From: Taishania pollutisoli
GTDB lineage: Bacteria; Bacteroidota; Bacteroidia; Flavobacteriales_D; Crocinitomicaceae
Length of the DNA stretch: 64,000 nucleotides
NCBI RefSeq assembly: GCF_014518315.1
Contig: NZ_JACVEL010000005.1
Location: 124,001-188,000, forward strand
Reading direction: 5' to 3'
Below, piece by piece: positions 56,146-64,000 of the stretch (position 1 is the first letter of the stretch; the number at the start of each line of letters is the position of its first letter). Below the pieces are notes generated by a model, which was not told where the DNA came from, did not search any database, and saw nothing but the letters and a program-made list of their open reading frames with translations. The translations under genes and the position numbers were made by a program.

Positions 56146-56153
56146 TAATTTTG
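56146..56153 (+). promoter_or_regulatory. -7 element four bases from the mnmA start
   Basis: TAATTTTG fits TAnnTTTG and is followed by CACT and ATG, so the mnmA mRNA may be leaderless. Confidence 0.55.
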
Positions 56154-56157
56154 CACT

Positions 56158-57336
56158 ATGAAAAGAGTGGTTGTAGGACTATCAGGAGGTGTAGATTCAA
56201 GTGTTACTGCACATTTATTGATTCAGCAGGGATATGAGGTAATCGGGATGTTCATGCGCAACTGGCATGATGAGTCCGTAACGCTTTCGGATGAATGTCC
56301 GTGGATCGATGATTCCAATGATGCCTTGTTGATTGCCCAGCAATTAAATATCCCTTTTCAAGTCATTGATTTAAGTAAAGAATACAAAGAGCGAATCGTC
56401 GATTACATGTTCAGCGAATATGAAGCCGGAAGAACTCCCAATCCGGATGTACTGTGCAACCGGGAAATAAAATTTGATGTATTCCTCAAAGCGGCAATGG
56501 AACTCGGTGCCGATTACGTAGCAACCGGTCATTATTGTCGGAAAATTGAACACGAAGACGGAACATTCGGATTACTGGCAGGAAAAGATCCGAACAAGGA
56601 TCAATCTTATTTCTTATGTCAGTTGAGTCAGGAACAATTGGCCAAAGCACTGTTTCCGATCGGTGAATTACTGAAATCGGAAGTACGTGAGATTGCAAGT
56701 GAAATTGGGCTGGTCACTGCGGATAAAAAAGATTCGCAGGGCTTGTGTTTTGTCGGAAAAATCAGTTTACCTGTCTTTTTACAACAACAATTGGCTCAAA
56801 AGAAAGGTAATATTGTAGAAATCCCGGATACGCTTCCACAGTTTTCGACGTATCATTCACTCGCAAGGACAGAAGAGAATTTAGAGCAACTGGTTGAACC
56901 GTTTACATTCCACGAAAGTGACGGAATAAAAGTGCACGAACACATCGGGGCACATTACTATACGATTGGTCAGCGCAAGGGACTGCACATCGGCGGACGA
57001 CCAAACCCTTCGTTTGTGATCGGGATCGATACAGCGACCAATACCGTTTATACAGGGCAGGAAGAAACGCATCCCGGCCTGAACAGAATTGCTTTGTTTA
57101 TTGCCAATGATGAGATCAATTACATCAACAGCAAATACATATTGAACACTGGAGATTCTTTGACTTGTCGTGTGCGGATTCGTTACCGTCAACCATTACA
57201 GAATGCTACCTTGTACAAAAAAGAAGACGGGTTGTACATTCTGTTTGATGAGCTTCAGAAAGGAATCACTCCGGGACAATTTGCTGCGTTTTACCTGGGC
57301 GAAGAATTGATCGGTTCGGGTGTGATCATGTATTGA
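56158..57336 (+). CDS. mnmA: tRNA-specific 2-thiouridylase
   Basis: MnmA puts the 2-thio group on the wobble uridine of tRNA for Lys, Glu and Gln. The 392-residue protein has the PP-loop [10 protein letters not shown] at 7-16, the first catalytic cysteine at Cys100 ([11 protein letters not shown]), [11 protein letters not shown], and the second catalytic cysteine at Cys197 (GLCFVGK). The C-terminal OB-like domain ends GVIMY. A divergent insertion ([15 protein letters not shown]) between the PP-loop and Cys100 is common in Bacteroidota. A bidirectional terminator follows. Confidence 0.97.
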   Translation: MKRVVVGLSGGVDSSVTAHLLIQQGYEVIGMFMRNWHDESVTLSDECPWIDDSNDALLIAQQLNIPFQVIDLSKEYKERIVDYMFSEYEAGRTPNPDVLCNREIKFDVFLKAAMELGADYVATGHYCRKIEHEDGTFGLLAGKDPNKDQSYFLCQLSQEQLAKALFPIGELLKSEVREIASEIGLVTADKKDSQGLCFVGKISLPVFLQQQLAQKKGNIVEIPDTLPQFSTYHSLARTEENLEQLVEPFTFHESDGIKVHEHIGAHYYTIGQRKGLHIGGRPNPSFVIGIDTATNTVYTGQEETHPGLNRIALFIANDEINYINSKYILNTGDSLTCRVRIRYRQPLQNATLYKKEDGLYILFDELQKGITPGQFAAFYLGEELIGSGVIMY

Positions 57337-57378
57337 TCATTGGTTCCCGTTTTTTATTTCATTCAGCACTTACTCCAC

Positions 57379-57411
57379 AAAAAAAGTCCTCCGGGTTGCG
57401 AAGGACTTTTT
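57379..57411. terminator. Bidirectional terminator between mnmA and rplT
   Basis: AAAAAGTCCT pairs with AGGACTTTTT across an 11-base loop, giving a T tract on both strands between convergent genes. Confidence 0.9.
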
Positions 57412-57433
57412 ACTATATAGAGAAAATTATTAC

Positions 57434-57781
57434 TTATTTTTTTACAGCGTTAACAACTGCTTTGAAAGCTTCAGGGTGGTTCATTGCTAAATCAGCAAGT
57501 ACTTTGCGGTTCAACTCGATTCCACTTTTGTTAACAGCTCCCATGAATTGAGAATAGCTTAATCCATTCTGACGTGCACCTGCGTTGATACGCGCGATCC
57601 ACAATGAACGGAAGTTTCTTTTCTTTTGTTTACGTCCGACGTATGCATATCCCAACCCTTTTTCAACGGCGTTTTTTGCTACTGTCCAAACATTTTTTCT
57701 GCGTCCAAAGTAACCTTTGGCAAGCTTCATCACGTTCTTACGACGTGCTCTTGAAGCAACATGATTTACTGATCTTGGCAT
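57434..57781 (-). CDS. rplT: 50S ribosomal protein L20
   Basis: L20 binds 23S rRNA early in assembly of the large subunit. The 115-residue protein begins [20 protein letters not shown] and contains [24 protein letters not shown]-like [11 protein letters not shown] and [16 protein letters not shown]. It is the last gene of the thrS-infC-rpmI-rplT operon, where L20 is known to be an autoregulator in other bacteria. Confidence 0.99.
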   Translation of the reverse strand: MPRSVNHVASRARRKNVMKLAKGYFGRRKNVWTVAKNAVEKGLGYAYVGRKQKKRNFRSLWIARINAGARQNGLSYSQFMGAVNKSGIELNRKVLADLAMNHPEAFKAVVNAVKK

Positions 57782-57874
57782 AATTTTTAAGTTTTTTGAT
57801 AAAAAGTGCGTTGTTATTTCAAACGACTTAGTTACTCATTACCGGGTTAAACAATTAATAAACCTTGGGGTTGA

Positions 57875-58072
57875 TTATTTCAATCCCAATTGTAATTTAA
57901 CATTTGACTCGTCAGACGGGTGAACCAATCCGGCGTATGTCAAGTTACGCTTTCTTTTTGTCGACTTCTTAGTTAAGATGTGACTTTTGAATGCGTGTTT
58001 TCTTTTGATTTTACCGCTTCCAGTAACTGTGAATCTCTTCTTTGCACTGGATTTAGTCTTCATTTTTGGCAT
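57875..58072 (-). CDS. rpmI: 50S ribosomal protein L35
   Basis: The 65-residue basic protein has the L35 pattern [20 protein letters not shown] and [19 protein letters not shown]. It sits between infC and rplT in the expected order. Confidence 0.98.
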   Translation of the reverse strand: MPKMKTKSSAKKRFTVTGSGKIKRKHAFKSHILTKKSTKRKRNLTYAGLVHPSDESNVKLQLGLK

Positions 58073-58115
58073 CTCTCTTCAATTTTAAAGTTACCTCTAT
58101 ATAGCTTCTTTTAAT

Positions 58116-58180
58116 TATGAATTATTAATTATCAAAGGTCAAGTACATAAATTGTACACTTGATAAATTAATAACTCATA
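58116..58180. repeat. Long imperfect hairpin between infC and rpmI
   Basis: The arms are 58116-58146 and 58154-58180 around a seven-base loop. Closing GTAC/GTAC pairs extend through TTATCA and AATTATTAAT-like stretches to TATGA/TCATA at the base, with a few mismatches and one bulge. The RNA would hide much of the space between the infC stop and rpmI. Confidence 0.65.
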
Positions 58181-58185
58181 CTTTT

Positions 58186-58734
58186 TTATTTCTTTTTCGG
58201 GTTGATCATAATGGTCATTCGCTTCCCTTCCAGTTTAGGCATTTGTTCCAACACACCTAAATCGGCCAGTTCCTGTGCAAATTTCAACAACAAGATCTCC
58301 CCCCTGTCTTTAAATACAATTGTACGTCCGCGGAAGAACACGTACGCTTTCACTTTACTTCCTTCTTCCAGGAATTTTTTAGCGTGCTCCAGTTTGAAGT
58401 TAAAGTCGTGATCATCTGTGTTGGGGCCAAAACGGATCTCCTTGATGACAATCTTACTTTGCTTCGCTTTGAGCTCTTTTTGTTTTCTTTTTTGGTTGTA
58501 CAAGAACTTCCGATAGTCCATGATTTTACAAACCGGCGGAACGGCATTCGGAGAAATCTCTACCAAATCCAATTCAGCCTCTTCGGCTAAAACCAATGCT
58601 TCTCTCACGCTCATGACCTTCGGTTCTTCACCTTCAACGATCAATCGGATCTGAGGAGCAACTATTTTTTCATTAATTCTATGTTCTTCTTTTGGTTCCT
58701 GACGAACCGGTTTACCACCTCTTAATTTAGCCAT
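58186..58734 (-). CDS. infC: Translation initiation factor IF-3
   Basis: IF-3 keeps ribosomal subunits apart and checks the start codon. The 182-residue protein has the N domain ([36 protein letters not shown]), a lysine-rich linker and the C domain ([46 protein letters not shown]). Many infC genes use AUU as start; here an ATG at 58734 lies 12 bases after thrS and gives a normal N-terminus with a short basic lead MAKLRGG, so a rare start is not required. Confidence 0.98.
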   Translation of the reverse strand: MAKLRGGKPVRQEPKEEHRINEKIVAPQIRLIVEGEEPKVMSVREALVLAEEAELDLVEISPNAVPPVCKIMDYRKFLYNQKRKQKELKAKQSKIVIKEIRFGPNTDDHDFNFKLEHAKKFLEEGSKVKAYVFFRGRTIVFKDRGEILLLKFAQELADLGVLEQMPKLEGKRMTIMINPKKK

Positions 58735-58746
58735 TCAAAAATTAAA

Positions 58747-60690
58747 CTATACGTTAAATACAAGTTCTTGTTCTACCAATTTTTCTACCAAATTCTTAAA
58801 CTCTTCCATGCTCATTGCACCTAAATCCCCTTCTTTTCGCTGGCGAACGGAAACCTGCTGATTGGCTTCTTCCTGTTCTCCAACAATCAACATAAACGGG
58901 ATTTTGTTGAGCTCTGCCTCACGTATTTTCTTACCGATTTTCTCGTTTCGGTCGTCAACGGAACCGCGAATATCGTAATTATTTAGGAATTCTGAAACTT
59001 TTTCTGCATAAGCATTGTATTTTTCCGAAATCGGAAGAATCGTAAACTGACTGCCAGTCAACCACAAAGGAAAGTCTCCCGCGCAGTGTTCCAGCAATAC
59101 AGCAACAAAGCGTTCCATGGATCCGAACGGTGCTCTGTGAATCATCACAGGTCGGTGTTTTTGGTTATCTGCTCCGATGTATTCCAATTCAAACCGCTCC
59201 GGCAGGTTGTAATCGACCTGGATTGTTCCCAACTGCCACTCACGCCCCAATGCATCCTGCACCATGAAATCCAGTTTCGGCCCGTAAAAGGCCGCTTCAC
59301 CGTACTCCACAATGGTCGGTAAGTTTTTCTCTGCTGCTGCTTCAATGATCGCACTTTCAGCTTTCTCCCAATTTTCATCACTTCCGATGTATTTGGAAGG
59401 ATTTTCAGGATCGCGCAGTGAAATCTGTGCTTTGAAATTTTCAAACGACAACGTTTTGAAAATATACAATACCAAATCAATTACTTTCTTGAATTCTTCT
59501 TTTACCTGGTCCTGTGTACAGAAAATGTGTGCATCATCCTGAGTAAATCCGCGGACACGTGTCAATCCATGTAATTCACCGCTTTGTTCGTACCGGTAAA
59601 CAGTTCCGAATTCTGCAAAACGAGCCGGCAATTCTTTATACGAACGTGGTCGTGATTTAAAGATCTCACAGTGATGCGGGCAGTTCATCGGCTTCAACAG
59701 GAATTCTTCATTCACATCCGGTGTTTTAATCGGCTGGAATGAATCGGCACCGTATTTCGCATAGTGACCGGAAGTCACGTACAATTCTTTGTTCCCAATG
59801 TGCGGTGTAATCACTTGTTCGTATCCTGATTTGCGTTGTGCTTTTTTCAGGAAATTTTCCAGGCGCTCACGCAATGCTGCCCCTTTCGGCAACCACAATG
59901 GCAATCCTTGTCCGACAGTCTGTGAGAATGTGAATAACTCCAGTTCTTTCCCCAGTTTTCTGTGATCACGGCGTTTTGCTTCTTCTACTTTTTCCAGGTA
60001 CTCTGTCAACTCTTGCGCTTTGGGGAATGTGATTCCGTAGATGCGTGTTAACTGCTTGTTTTTTTCGTCACCACGCCAGTATGCTCCTGCAATGGAAGTC
60101 AGTTTTACCGCTTTGATAAAACCGGTATTCGGGATGTGCGGTCCGCGACACAGGTCGGTAAAGTTTCCTTGTGTATAAAATGTAATTTGTCCGTCGTCCA
60201 ACCCTTCTATCAACTCCAGTTTGTACGGATCTTGTTTTTCTGTAAAATAAGCAATCGCATCGGCTTTTGACACTTCTTTACGAACGAACGGGCTTTTTTC
60301 CTTTGCCAGTTCTTTCATTTTTTGCTCGATCTTTTCCAGGTCTTTTTCCTGAATGGTATAATCCATGAAATCGACATCGTAGTAAAAACCGTTTGCAATC
60401 GGAGGTCCGATCGCCAGTTTGATGCCCGGATAATAGAATTCCAGCGCCTCTGCCATCAGGTGAGCGGACGAGTGCCACATGGTTGATTTTCCATCGGTGT
60501 CGTTCCAGGTCAACAACTGCAGCGTGGTATCACCATTGATCGGTGTGTTGGCATCTACAACTTTGTTGTCAATCTTTGCGGCAAGAACATTGCGAGCCAA
60601 TCCCTCTGAGATGCTCATAGCGACGTCCATAGGAGTGATTCCTTTGTCGTACTGTCTTACCGATCCGTCCGGAAGAGTAATGTTAATCAT
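58747..60690 (-). CDS. thrS: Threonyl-tRNA synthetase
   Basis: ThrRS charges tRNA-Thr. The 647-residue protein has the TGS domain ([20 protein letters not shown]), the editing domain with [12 protein letters not shown], and the class II catalytic core with the zinc-site [10 protein letters not shown], motif 2 [30 protein letters not shown] and motif 3 [15 protein letters not shown]. The anticodon domain ends the chain. It begins the operon thrS-infC-rpmI-rplT. A TATCTTTG element lies 36-43 bases upstream. Confidence 0.99.
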   Translation of the reverse strand: MINITLPDGSVRQYDKGITPMDVAMSISEGLARNVLAAKIDNKVVDANTPINGDTTLQLLTWNDTDGKSTMWHSSAHLMAEALEFYYPGIKLAIGPPIANGFYYDVDFMDYTIQEKDLEKIEQKMKELAKEKSPFVRKEVSKADAIAYFTEKQDPYKLELIEGLDDGQITFYTQGNFTDLCRGPHIPNTGFIKAVKLTSIAGAYWRGDEKNKQLTRIYGITFPKAQELTEYLEKVEEAKRRDHRKLGKELELFTFSQTVGQGLPLWLPKGAALRERLENFLKKAQRKSGYEQVITPHIGNKELYVTSGHYAKYGADSFQPIKTPDVNEEFLLKPMNCPHHCEIFKSRPRSYKELPARFAEFGTVYRYEQSGELHGLTRVRGFTQDDAHIFCTQDQVKEEFKKVIDLVLYIFKTLSFENFKAQISLRDPENPSKYIGSDENWEKAESAIIEAAAEKNLPTIVEYGEAAFYGPKLDFMVQDALGREWQLGTIQVDYNLPERFELEYIGADNQKHRPVMIHRAPFGSMERFVAVLLEHCAGDFPLWLTGSQFTILPISEKYNAYAEKVSEFLNNYDIRGSVDDRNEKIGKKIREAELNKIPFMLIVGEQEEANQQVSVRQRKEGDLGAMSMEEFKNLVEKLVEQELVFNV

Positions 60691-60725
60691 TGTTATAAAA
60701 TCTATTATCTGTTTATTTTGGACTG

Positions 60726-60733
60726 CAAAGATA
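60726..60733 (-). promoter_or_regulatory. -7 element of thrS
   Basis: TATCTTTG on the minus strand fits TAnnTTTG; the leader would be about 28-30 bases. Confidence 0.55.
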
Positions 60734-61040
60734 AGGATACGGATTTTAATATTGATTAAATTATGTGGAAATAATAAGTGGTTAGTGGAGAGTGAATAGT
60801 TGAAAGTGGATTAGAGTTGAAAGTGAAGAGCGAGGAACCATTAATTATCAATGCTCAAAACTCCACAACATATAGCATACTGCATTTTGAATGAGGTAGT
60901 GTGAAATCAATCATAACATCAGCAAGTCAAAAGGTCATAAAATCATACAGTCATAAAGTCAATGATCAAAGCTTCGCAACAATAGATTTTATTGGCAACA
61001 CTCGATCATTCATAATTAAAAGGAAGAACTCATTCGCTTT

Positions 61041-61115
61041 ATGGAACGTCTGCTGTTGAAAAGTTTCAAACGGGGGCTTCCGGGTCATTTGGCATTCAAT
61101 TACCTTTACCGCTAA
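61041..61115 (+). CDS. Possible 24-residue peptide upstream of the rhomboid gene
   Basis: ATG to TAA encodes MERLLLKSFKRGLPGHLAF followed by NYLYR. It is basic with a hydrophobic start and ends 14 bases before the rhomboid ATG. It could be a leader peptide, a small membrane-active peptide or chance. Nothing but position supports it. Confidence 0.2.
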   Translation: MERLLLKSFKRGLPGHLAFNYLYR

Positions 61116-61129
61116 GAAATAACCGAAAT

Positions 61130-61675
61130 ATGAAAATTACATTCAATTCGCCTTTTATACTGACCTTCACGTTATTGGCTATGTTTGTGCTGATTATTAG
61201 TCTGAGCATTGGCGGAACGTTGCAGATTCTTGCTCTCAACGGCAATTTTGATTTCACCAACTGGCAATCGTATGTCGGGTTGTTTCTGTATCCGCTCAGT
61301 CACGCGGGCATTACGCATTTAACGGCCAACTTCGGAATCATTCTGCTCATTGGCCCGTTGCTGGAAAAACAATACGGGTGGAAAAAATTACTATCGATGA
61401 GTGTGATCACGACACTTGCGATCGGAATTGCGCACATTATTTTGTCTGACAGTGGTTTGATTGGTGCCAGCGGATTGGTGTTTTTGTACATTATTCTGGC
61501 AAGCTTATCCAATGCCACCAACAAAGAAGTCCCCCTCACGTTTATCCTGGTAGTCTGTCTGTTTTTGGGACAGGAAATTGTCAGCAGTTTCCAGGAAGAT
61601 CAGATTTCACAACTGGCCCACATCGGAGGTGGATTGATGGCAATCTTATTCCGCTACGTATTCAAATCCGCATAG
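61130..61675 (+). CDS. Rhomboid family intramembrane serine protease
   Basis: The 181-residue protein has about six hydrophobic segments and all rhomboid catalytic marks: HLTANF (His63, Asn67) in the second helix, GASG with the nucleophile Ser114, and AHIGGG with His164 in the last helix. It is compact, near the minimal six-helix core, and lacks extra domains. Rhomboids cleave membrane proteins within the bilayer. The substrate is unknown. It converges on fixH with an eight-base gap. Confidence 0.88.
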   Translation: MKITFNSPFILTFTLLAMFVLIISLSIGGTLQILALNGNFDFTNWQSYVGLFLYPLSHAGITHLTANFGIILLIGPLLEKQYGWKKLLSMSVITTLAIGIAHIILSDSGLIGASGLVFLYIILASLSNATNKEVPLTFILVVCLFLGQEIVSSFQEDQISQLAHIGGGLMAILFRYVFKSA

Positions 61676-61683
61676 CACGGCAA

Positions 61684-62106
61684 TTACTTAATCAGAACCG
61701 ATTGTTTCTGAAGGAAGTTTTTTCCCTCCGTCCAATATTCACATCGGATGTCATACATCCCTTGCTGTAACGTATTGAGCGGAATTAAAAAAACATGCGT
61801 CCCTGTTACTGAAAACGACTGATCCAGTTGCTGATTATTTGGTCGCCATAATTTCAACACAATGGAATCAGCTTCAATGTTTTTTGCAAACTGAACAATC
61901 AATTGCCCGTCCTGTTGCGAGATGACAAGTGAATCCAGCAATTTTGCCGAATGCATGGCATCAATTTCATGTTGATAGGCAATTTCTTCCTTGTAATACT
62001 CTTCACTCACCAGATCTACTTTTTGCCCGGCCAATACAGAGACCAATACACCGATAAAAACGATAAAAAGTCCCATTACGATCATAATTCCTTTTCCCCA
62101 GTTCAT
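61684..62106 (-). CDS. fixH: FixH-like cbb3 oxidase assembly protein
   Basis: The 140-residue protein has an N-terminal membrane helix (GIMIVMGLFIVFIGVLVSVLA) and a periplasmic beta domain with VSEEYYKEEIAYQHEIDA, a family hallmark, and VSQQDGQL-like strands. FixH/CcoH helps build cbb3-type cytochrome oxidase. It follows ccoG by 34 bases, in the normal order. Confidence 0.9.
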   Translation of the reverse strand: MNWGKGIMIVMGLFIVFIGVLVSVLAGQKVDLVSEEYYKEEIAYQHEIDAMHSAKLLDSLVISQQDGQLIVQFAKNIEADSIVLKLWRPNNQQLDQSFSVTGTHVFLIPLNTLQQGMYDIRCEYWTEGKNFLQKQSVLIK

Positions 62107-62140
62107 TTGTTTCTCTTGTTAAATAATTTGTTCCATCCGG

Positions 62141-63535
62141 TCAGAAAATCGGACCGATGATTTTTACTTTTTCACGGTCAATTCGTTTCCCGTTCCCATA
62201 CACTTGCAGGTCAAATTCTTTCTTCCCTCCTTTTATTTCACTGAGCGGCAGACGAACGATAAAACGCTCTTTGACGGTTCCTTCAGCCGGCAGAATGAGG
62301 TTTTTCACCACCTGCTCCACTTCTCCCTTCTGTCCTTCCGGCAGTTTCAACTCAACTTTATAAACATGGCTTGTCTTATTCACCAGACTGATCTCAAAAA
62401 TATTGACAACACTTCCCTGGTCAATTCGGTACGTCGTTCCCCGTTGTCGCAGAATAATGCTTTCAAAATCCTTACGGGTGATCATTGCCGTTGCTACCAG
62501 ACCCAATAACAAAATCAATAATGCAGAATACGCTTTGACACGCGGCGTCCATCTGAAACCGTTTTTTTCAACGATGTTATTTTCCGATTTAAATGCAATC
62601 AATCCTTTGGGCAAGCCCACACTTTCCATCATGTGATCGCAGGCATCAATACAAGCAGTGCAGTTAACACATTCCAGCTGTGTTCCGTTGCGAATGTCGA
62701 TTCCTGTCGGGCACACATGCACACATTGACGACAATCGATGCAATCCCCTTTTCCTGCTGCCGACCGGTCTTCATTCTTCTTGAATTTTGCTCGCTCCTC
62801 TCCCCGCACATGATCATAAGAAATCACCATGGAGTTGGCATCAAGCAGTACACCCTGCAGCCTTCCATAGGGGCAGATTGTTGTACAGACCTGCTCTCTT
62901 AATTTTGCAAAAACCAGGTAAAAAACGGTGGTAAAAATGACAATTGCAACCAGTCCTCCGACGTGCTCATTCAACGGATCTGTCTGAATTTCCCACAACC
63001 TGTCGGAACCAATAATATAAGCCAGGAACGTATTGGCAATGAGGAAAGAAATGACCCAAAAGATCAGGTGCTTGAGAAACTTCTTCCGGAGTTTTTCTTT
63101 TGTCCAGGGCGATTCCCGAAGTCGTTTCTGATGGGTATAATCACCTTCAATCCAGTATTCGATTCTGCGAAACAGCATTTCCATGAAAATGGTCTGCGGG
63201 CAAACCCATCCGCAAAATAACCTTCCAAAAATGATGGTAAAGAAGATGACAAAGACTATTCCCAATACCATCACCAATGCAAAGATCCAAAAATCCTGTG
63301 GCCAAAAGACACTTCCAAACAGAATAAACTTCCGCTCCAGGATATTGAAGAGCAACAGTTGCTTTCCACCGATTTTGAGATGGGGAGCCAAAAAGAGGAA
63401 GGCCAAGAGAAAATAGGACACTATTTTACGGTAGTTATAAAATGTCCCACTGGGTTTTTTCGGGAAAATCCAGATGCGTTTCCCTTTGTCATTTACGGTT
63501 GCTATATGGTCTCTAAAACCTTCCTCCAAACTCAT
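62141..63535 (-). CDS. ccoG: Cytochrome c oxidase accessory protein CcoG
   Basis: The 464-residue membrane protein has about five helices and two [4Fe-4S] cluster motifs: CIDCRQCVHVCP and CVNCTACIDACD, plus CGWVCPQTIF and CTTICPYGRLQ in the membrane part. CcoG (RdxA/FixG) is needed for cbb3 oxidase biogenesis, probably in copper handling or electron transfer. The C-terminal region is an Ig-like domain (FEISLVNKTSHVYKVELKLP). It lies between ccoP and fixH. Confidence 0.96.
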   Translation of the reverse strand: MSLEEGFRDHIATVNDKGKRIWIFPKKPSGTFYNYRKIVSYFLLAFLFLAPHLKIGGKQLLLFNILERKFILFGSVFWPQDFWIFALVMVLGIVFVIFFTIIFGRLFCGWVCPQTIFMEMLFRRIEYWIEGDYTHQKRLRESPWTKEKLRKKFLKHLIFWVISFLIANTFLAYIIGSDRLWEIQTDPLNEHVGGLVAIVIFTTVFYLVFAKLREQVCTTICPYGRLQGVLLDANSMVISYDHVRGEERAKFKKNEDRSAAGKGDCIDCRQCVHVCPTGIDIRNGTQLECVNCTACIDACDHMMESVGLPKGLIAFKSENNIVEKNGFRWTPRVKAYSALLILLLGLVATAMITRKDFESIILRQRGTTYRIDQGSVVNIFEISLVNKTSHVYKVELKLPEGQKGEVEQVVKNLILPAEGTVKERFIVRLPLSEIKGGKKEFDLQVYGNGKRIDREKVKIIGPIF

Positions 63536-63601
63536 ATCTAATGTCTTTAGATAAAACTCCCCTTCAATTATTTTTTCGTCACACGACGTATTGCAAACAT
63601 T

Positions 63602-64000
63602 TTATTGCCGAACGATCTTACCTTCCGGTTCTTTTCCGTTCGCAGCTTCTTTGAAATGCAGAATGTAAGACGCGACCTGCTGAATCTGTGTCGGCTTCAA
63701 TTTAGAAGCATGTTCCGGCATCCCGTTCGACGTTCCGTACTTCACAACTCCGAATACTTCTTTGATGTCGTACCCGTATATCCATGTATTATCCGTCAGG
63801 TTCGGACCGATTTTACCGGATCCGTCTTCCAGGTGACAAGCCACACAGTTTACATCAAACAAAGCTTTCCCTTGTTTCAGGTCGTTTTCATCTTCCAACA
63901 ATTCTGCTGTTGTCTCATCAACATTCATCGCCATTTTAACCAGGTATGCTTCGACCTCTTTTTGTTTCGCGATCATGTCTTTCTCGTATGCGGTGGTCTG
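63602..64000 (-). CDS. ccoP: cbb3 oxidase subunit CcoP, C-terminal part (5' end outside window)
   Basis: The frame is open through the right edge, so the gene continues beyond it; the ATG at 63976 is internal. The 132 residues seen contain one cytochrome c domain with CVACH (residues 44-48 counted from that Met), GPNLTDNTWIYG, and a GMPEHASKLKP segment with the axial Met. It delivers electrons to the binuclear centre. CcoP usually has two such heme domains, of which the second is seen here. Confidence 0.92.
   Translation of the reverse strand, partial: QTTAYEKDMIAKQKEVEAYLVKMAMNVDETTAELLEDENDLKQGKALFDVNCVACHLEDGSGKIGPNLTDNTWIYGYDIKEVFGVVKYGTSNGMPEHASKLKPTQIQQVASYILHFKEAANGKEPEGKIVRQ

Larger units (their letters stand above)
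60691..61129. other. 439-base intergenic stretch
   Basis: It holds the thrS promoter (60726-60733), a short direct repeat (AGTTGAAAGTG at 60798 and 60815, 17 bases apart), two copies of GTCATAAA near 60934 and 60950, and a possible 24-codon frame at 61041-61115. The rest is AT-rich without recognised features. Confidence 0.6.

Noticed and set aside
58732-58734. A non-ATG start (AUU) for infC as in many bacteria
   Set aside because: An ATG with normal spacing after thrS gives the expected N-terminus, so no rare start is needed.

Overview
The window reads as a chromosomal segment of a Gram-negative bacterium of the phylum Bacteroidota, most likely order Flavobacteriales (a Fluviicola/Crocinitomicaceae-like organism is my best guess, from gene content only). 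The evidence is four proteins ending in type IX secretion (T9SS) sorting domains, many promoters of the Bacteroidota form (TAnnTTTG at -7, in the best case TTTG-N19-TAnnTTTG), the block parA-parB-DUF5683-dapB-lepB-wbqC, a cbb3 oxidase cluster with ccoG and fixH, and moderate-to-low GC by eye. Nearly all of it is chromosomal housekeeping or envelope genes. I see no phage, insertion sequence, CRISPR array, toxin island or rRNA operon.

Layout. 1-7.5 kb: the 3' part of a giant repeat protein (at least 2069 residues) overlapping an ApbE-type flavin transferase, then a tiny lipoprotein. 7.5-16.1 kb (minus): an isochorismate synthase with a hotdog thioesterase (menaquinone), WbqC-like protein, signal peptidase I, DapB, a DUF5683 protein, ParB, ParA, then Ffh. 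16.3-22.8 kb: a secreted unknown protein and a divergent three-gene unit (unknown, orphan ABC ATPase, YihY/BrkB), followed by KDO transferase, an outer-membrane protein and a family 2 glycosyltransferase. 22.9-31.3 kb: tRNA-Met, glycine dehydrogenase, a methyltransferase, fumarase C, a CsaA-like protein and asparagine synthase. 31.3-41.5 kb: a T9SS beta-helix protein, a glycosyltransferase, DnaK, a fatty-acid-hydroxylase-like protein, a TPR protein with a PstS-like lipoprotein and small membrane protein, and RNase P RNA. 41.5-45.6 kb: an ECF sigma factor followed by a fused membrane-anchor/beta-barrel protein, a lipoprotein and a T9SS cargo protein. 45.7-56 kb: exonuclease, GalE, TatD, a sugar transporter, two T9SS proteins. 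56-64 kb: MnmA, the thrS-infC-rpmI-rplT translation operon, a rhomboid protease, and fixH-ccoG-ccoP running off the right edge.

The genes together serve envelope building (KDO transferase, signal peptidase, SRP, glycosyltransferases, WbqC), secretion of T9SS cargo, respiration (menaquinone, fumarase, cbb3 oxidase assembly), translation and chromosome partitioning. The most unusual points are: the ECF sigma unit whose second gene appears to join a cytoplasmic sigma-binding-like segment, one inner-membrane helix and an outer-membrane barrel in a single chain; the giant protein with a three-phase super-repeat and a second ~54-residue repeat; a sigma-54-like promoter with upstream direct repeats before dnaK; and several promoters placed so close to the start codon that the mRNAs should be leaderless.

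All calls come from reading the sequence and from memory of protein families; no database search was run. Start codons were moved from the longest possible frame where a signal peptide, an overlapping promoter or family length argued for it.
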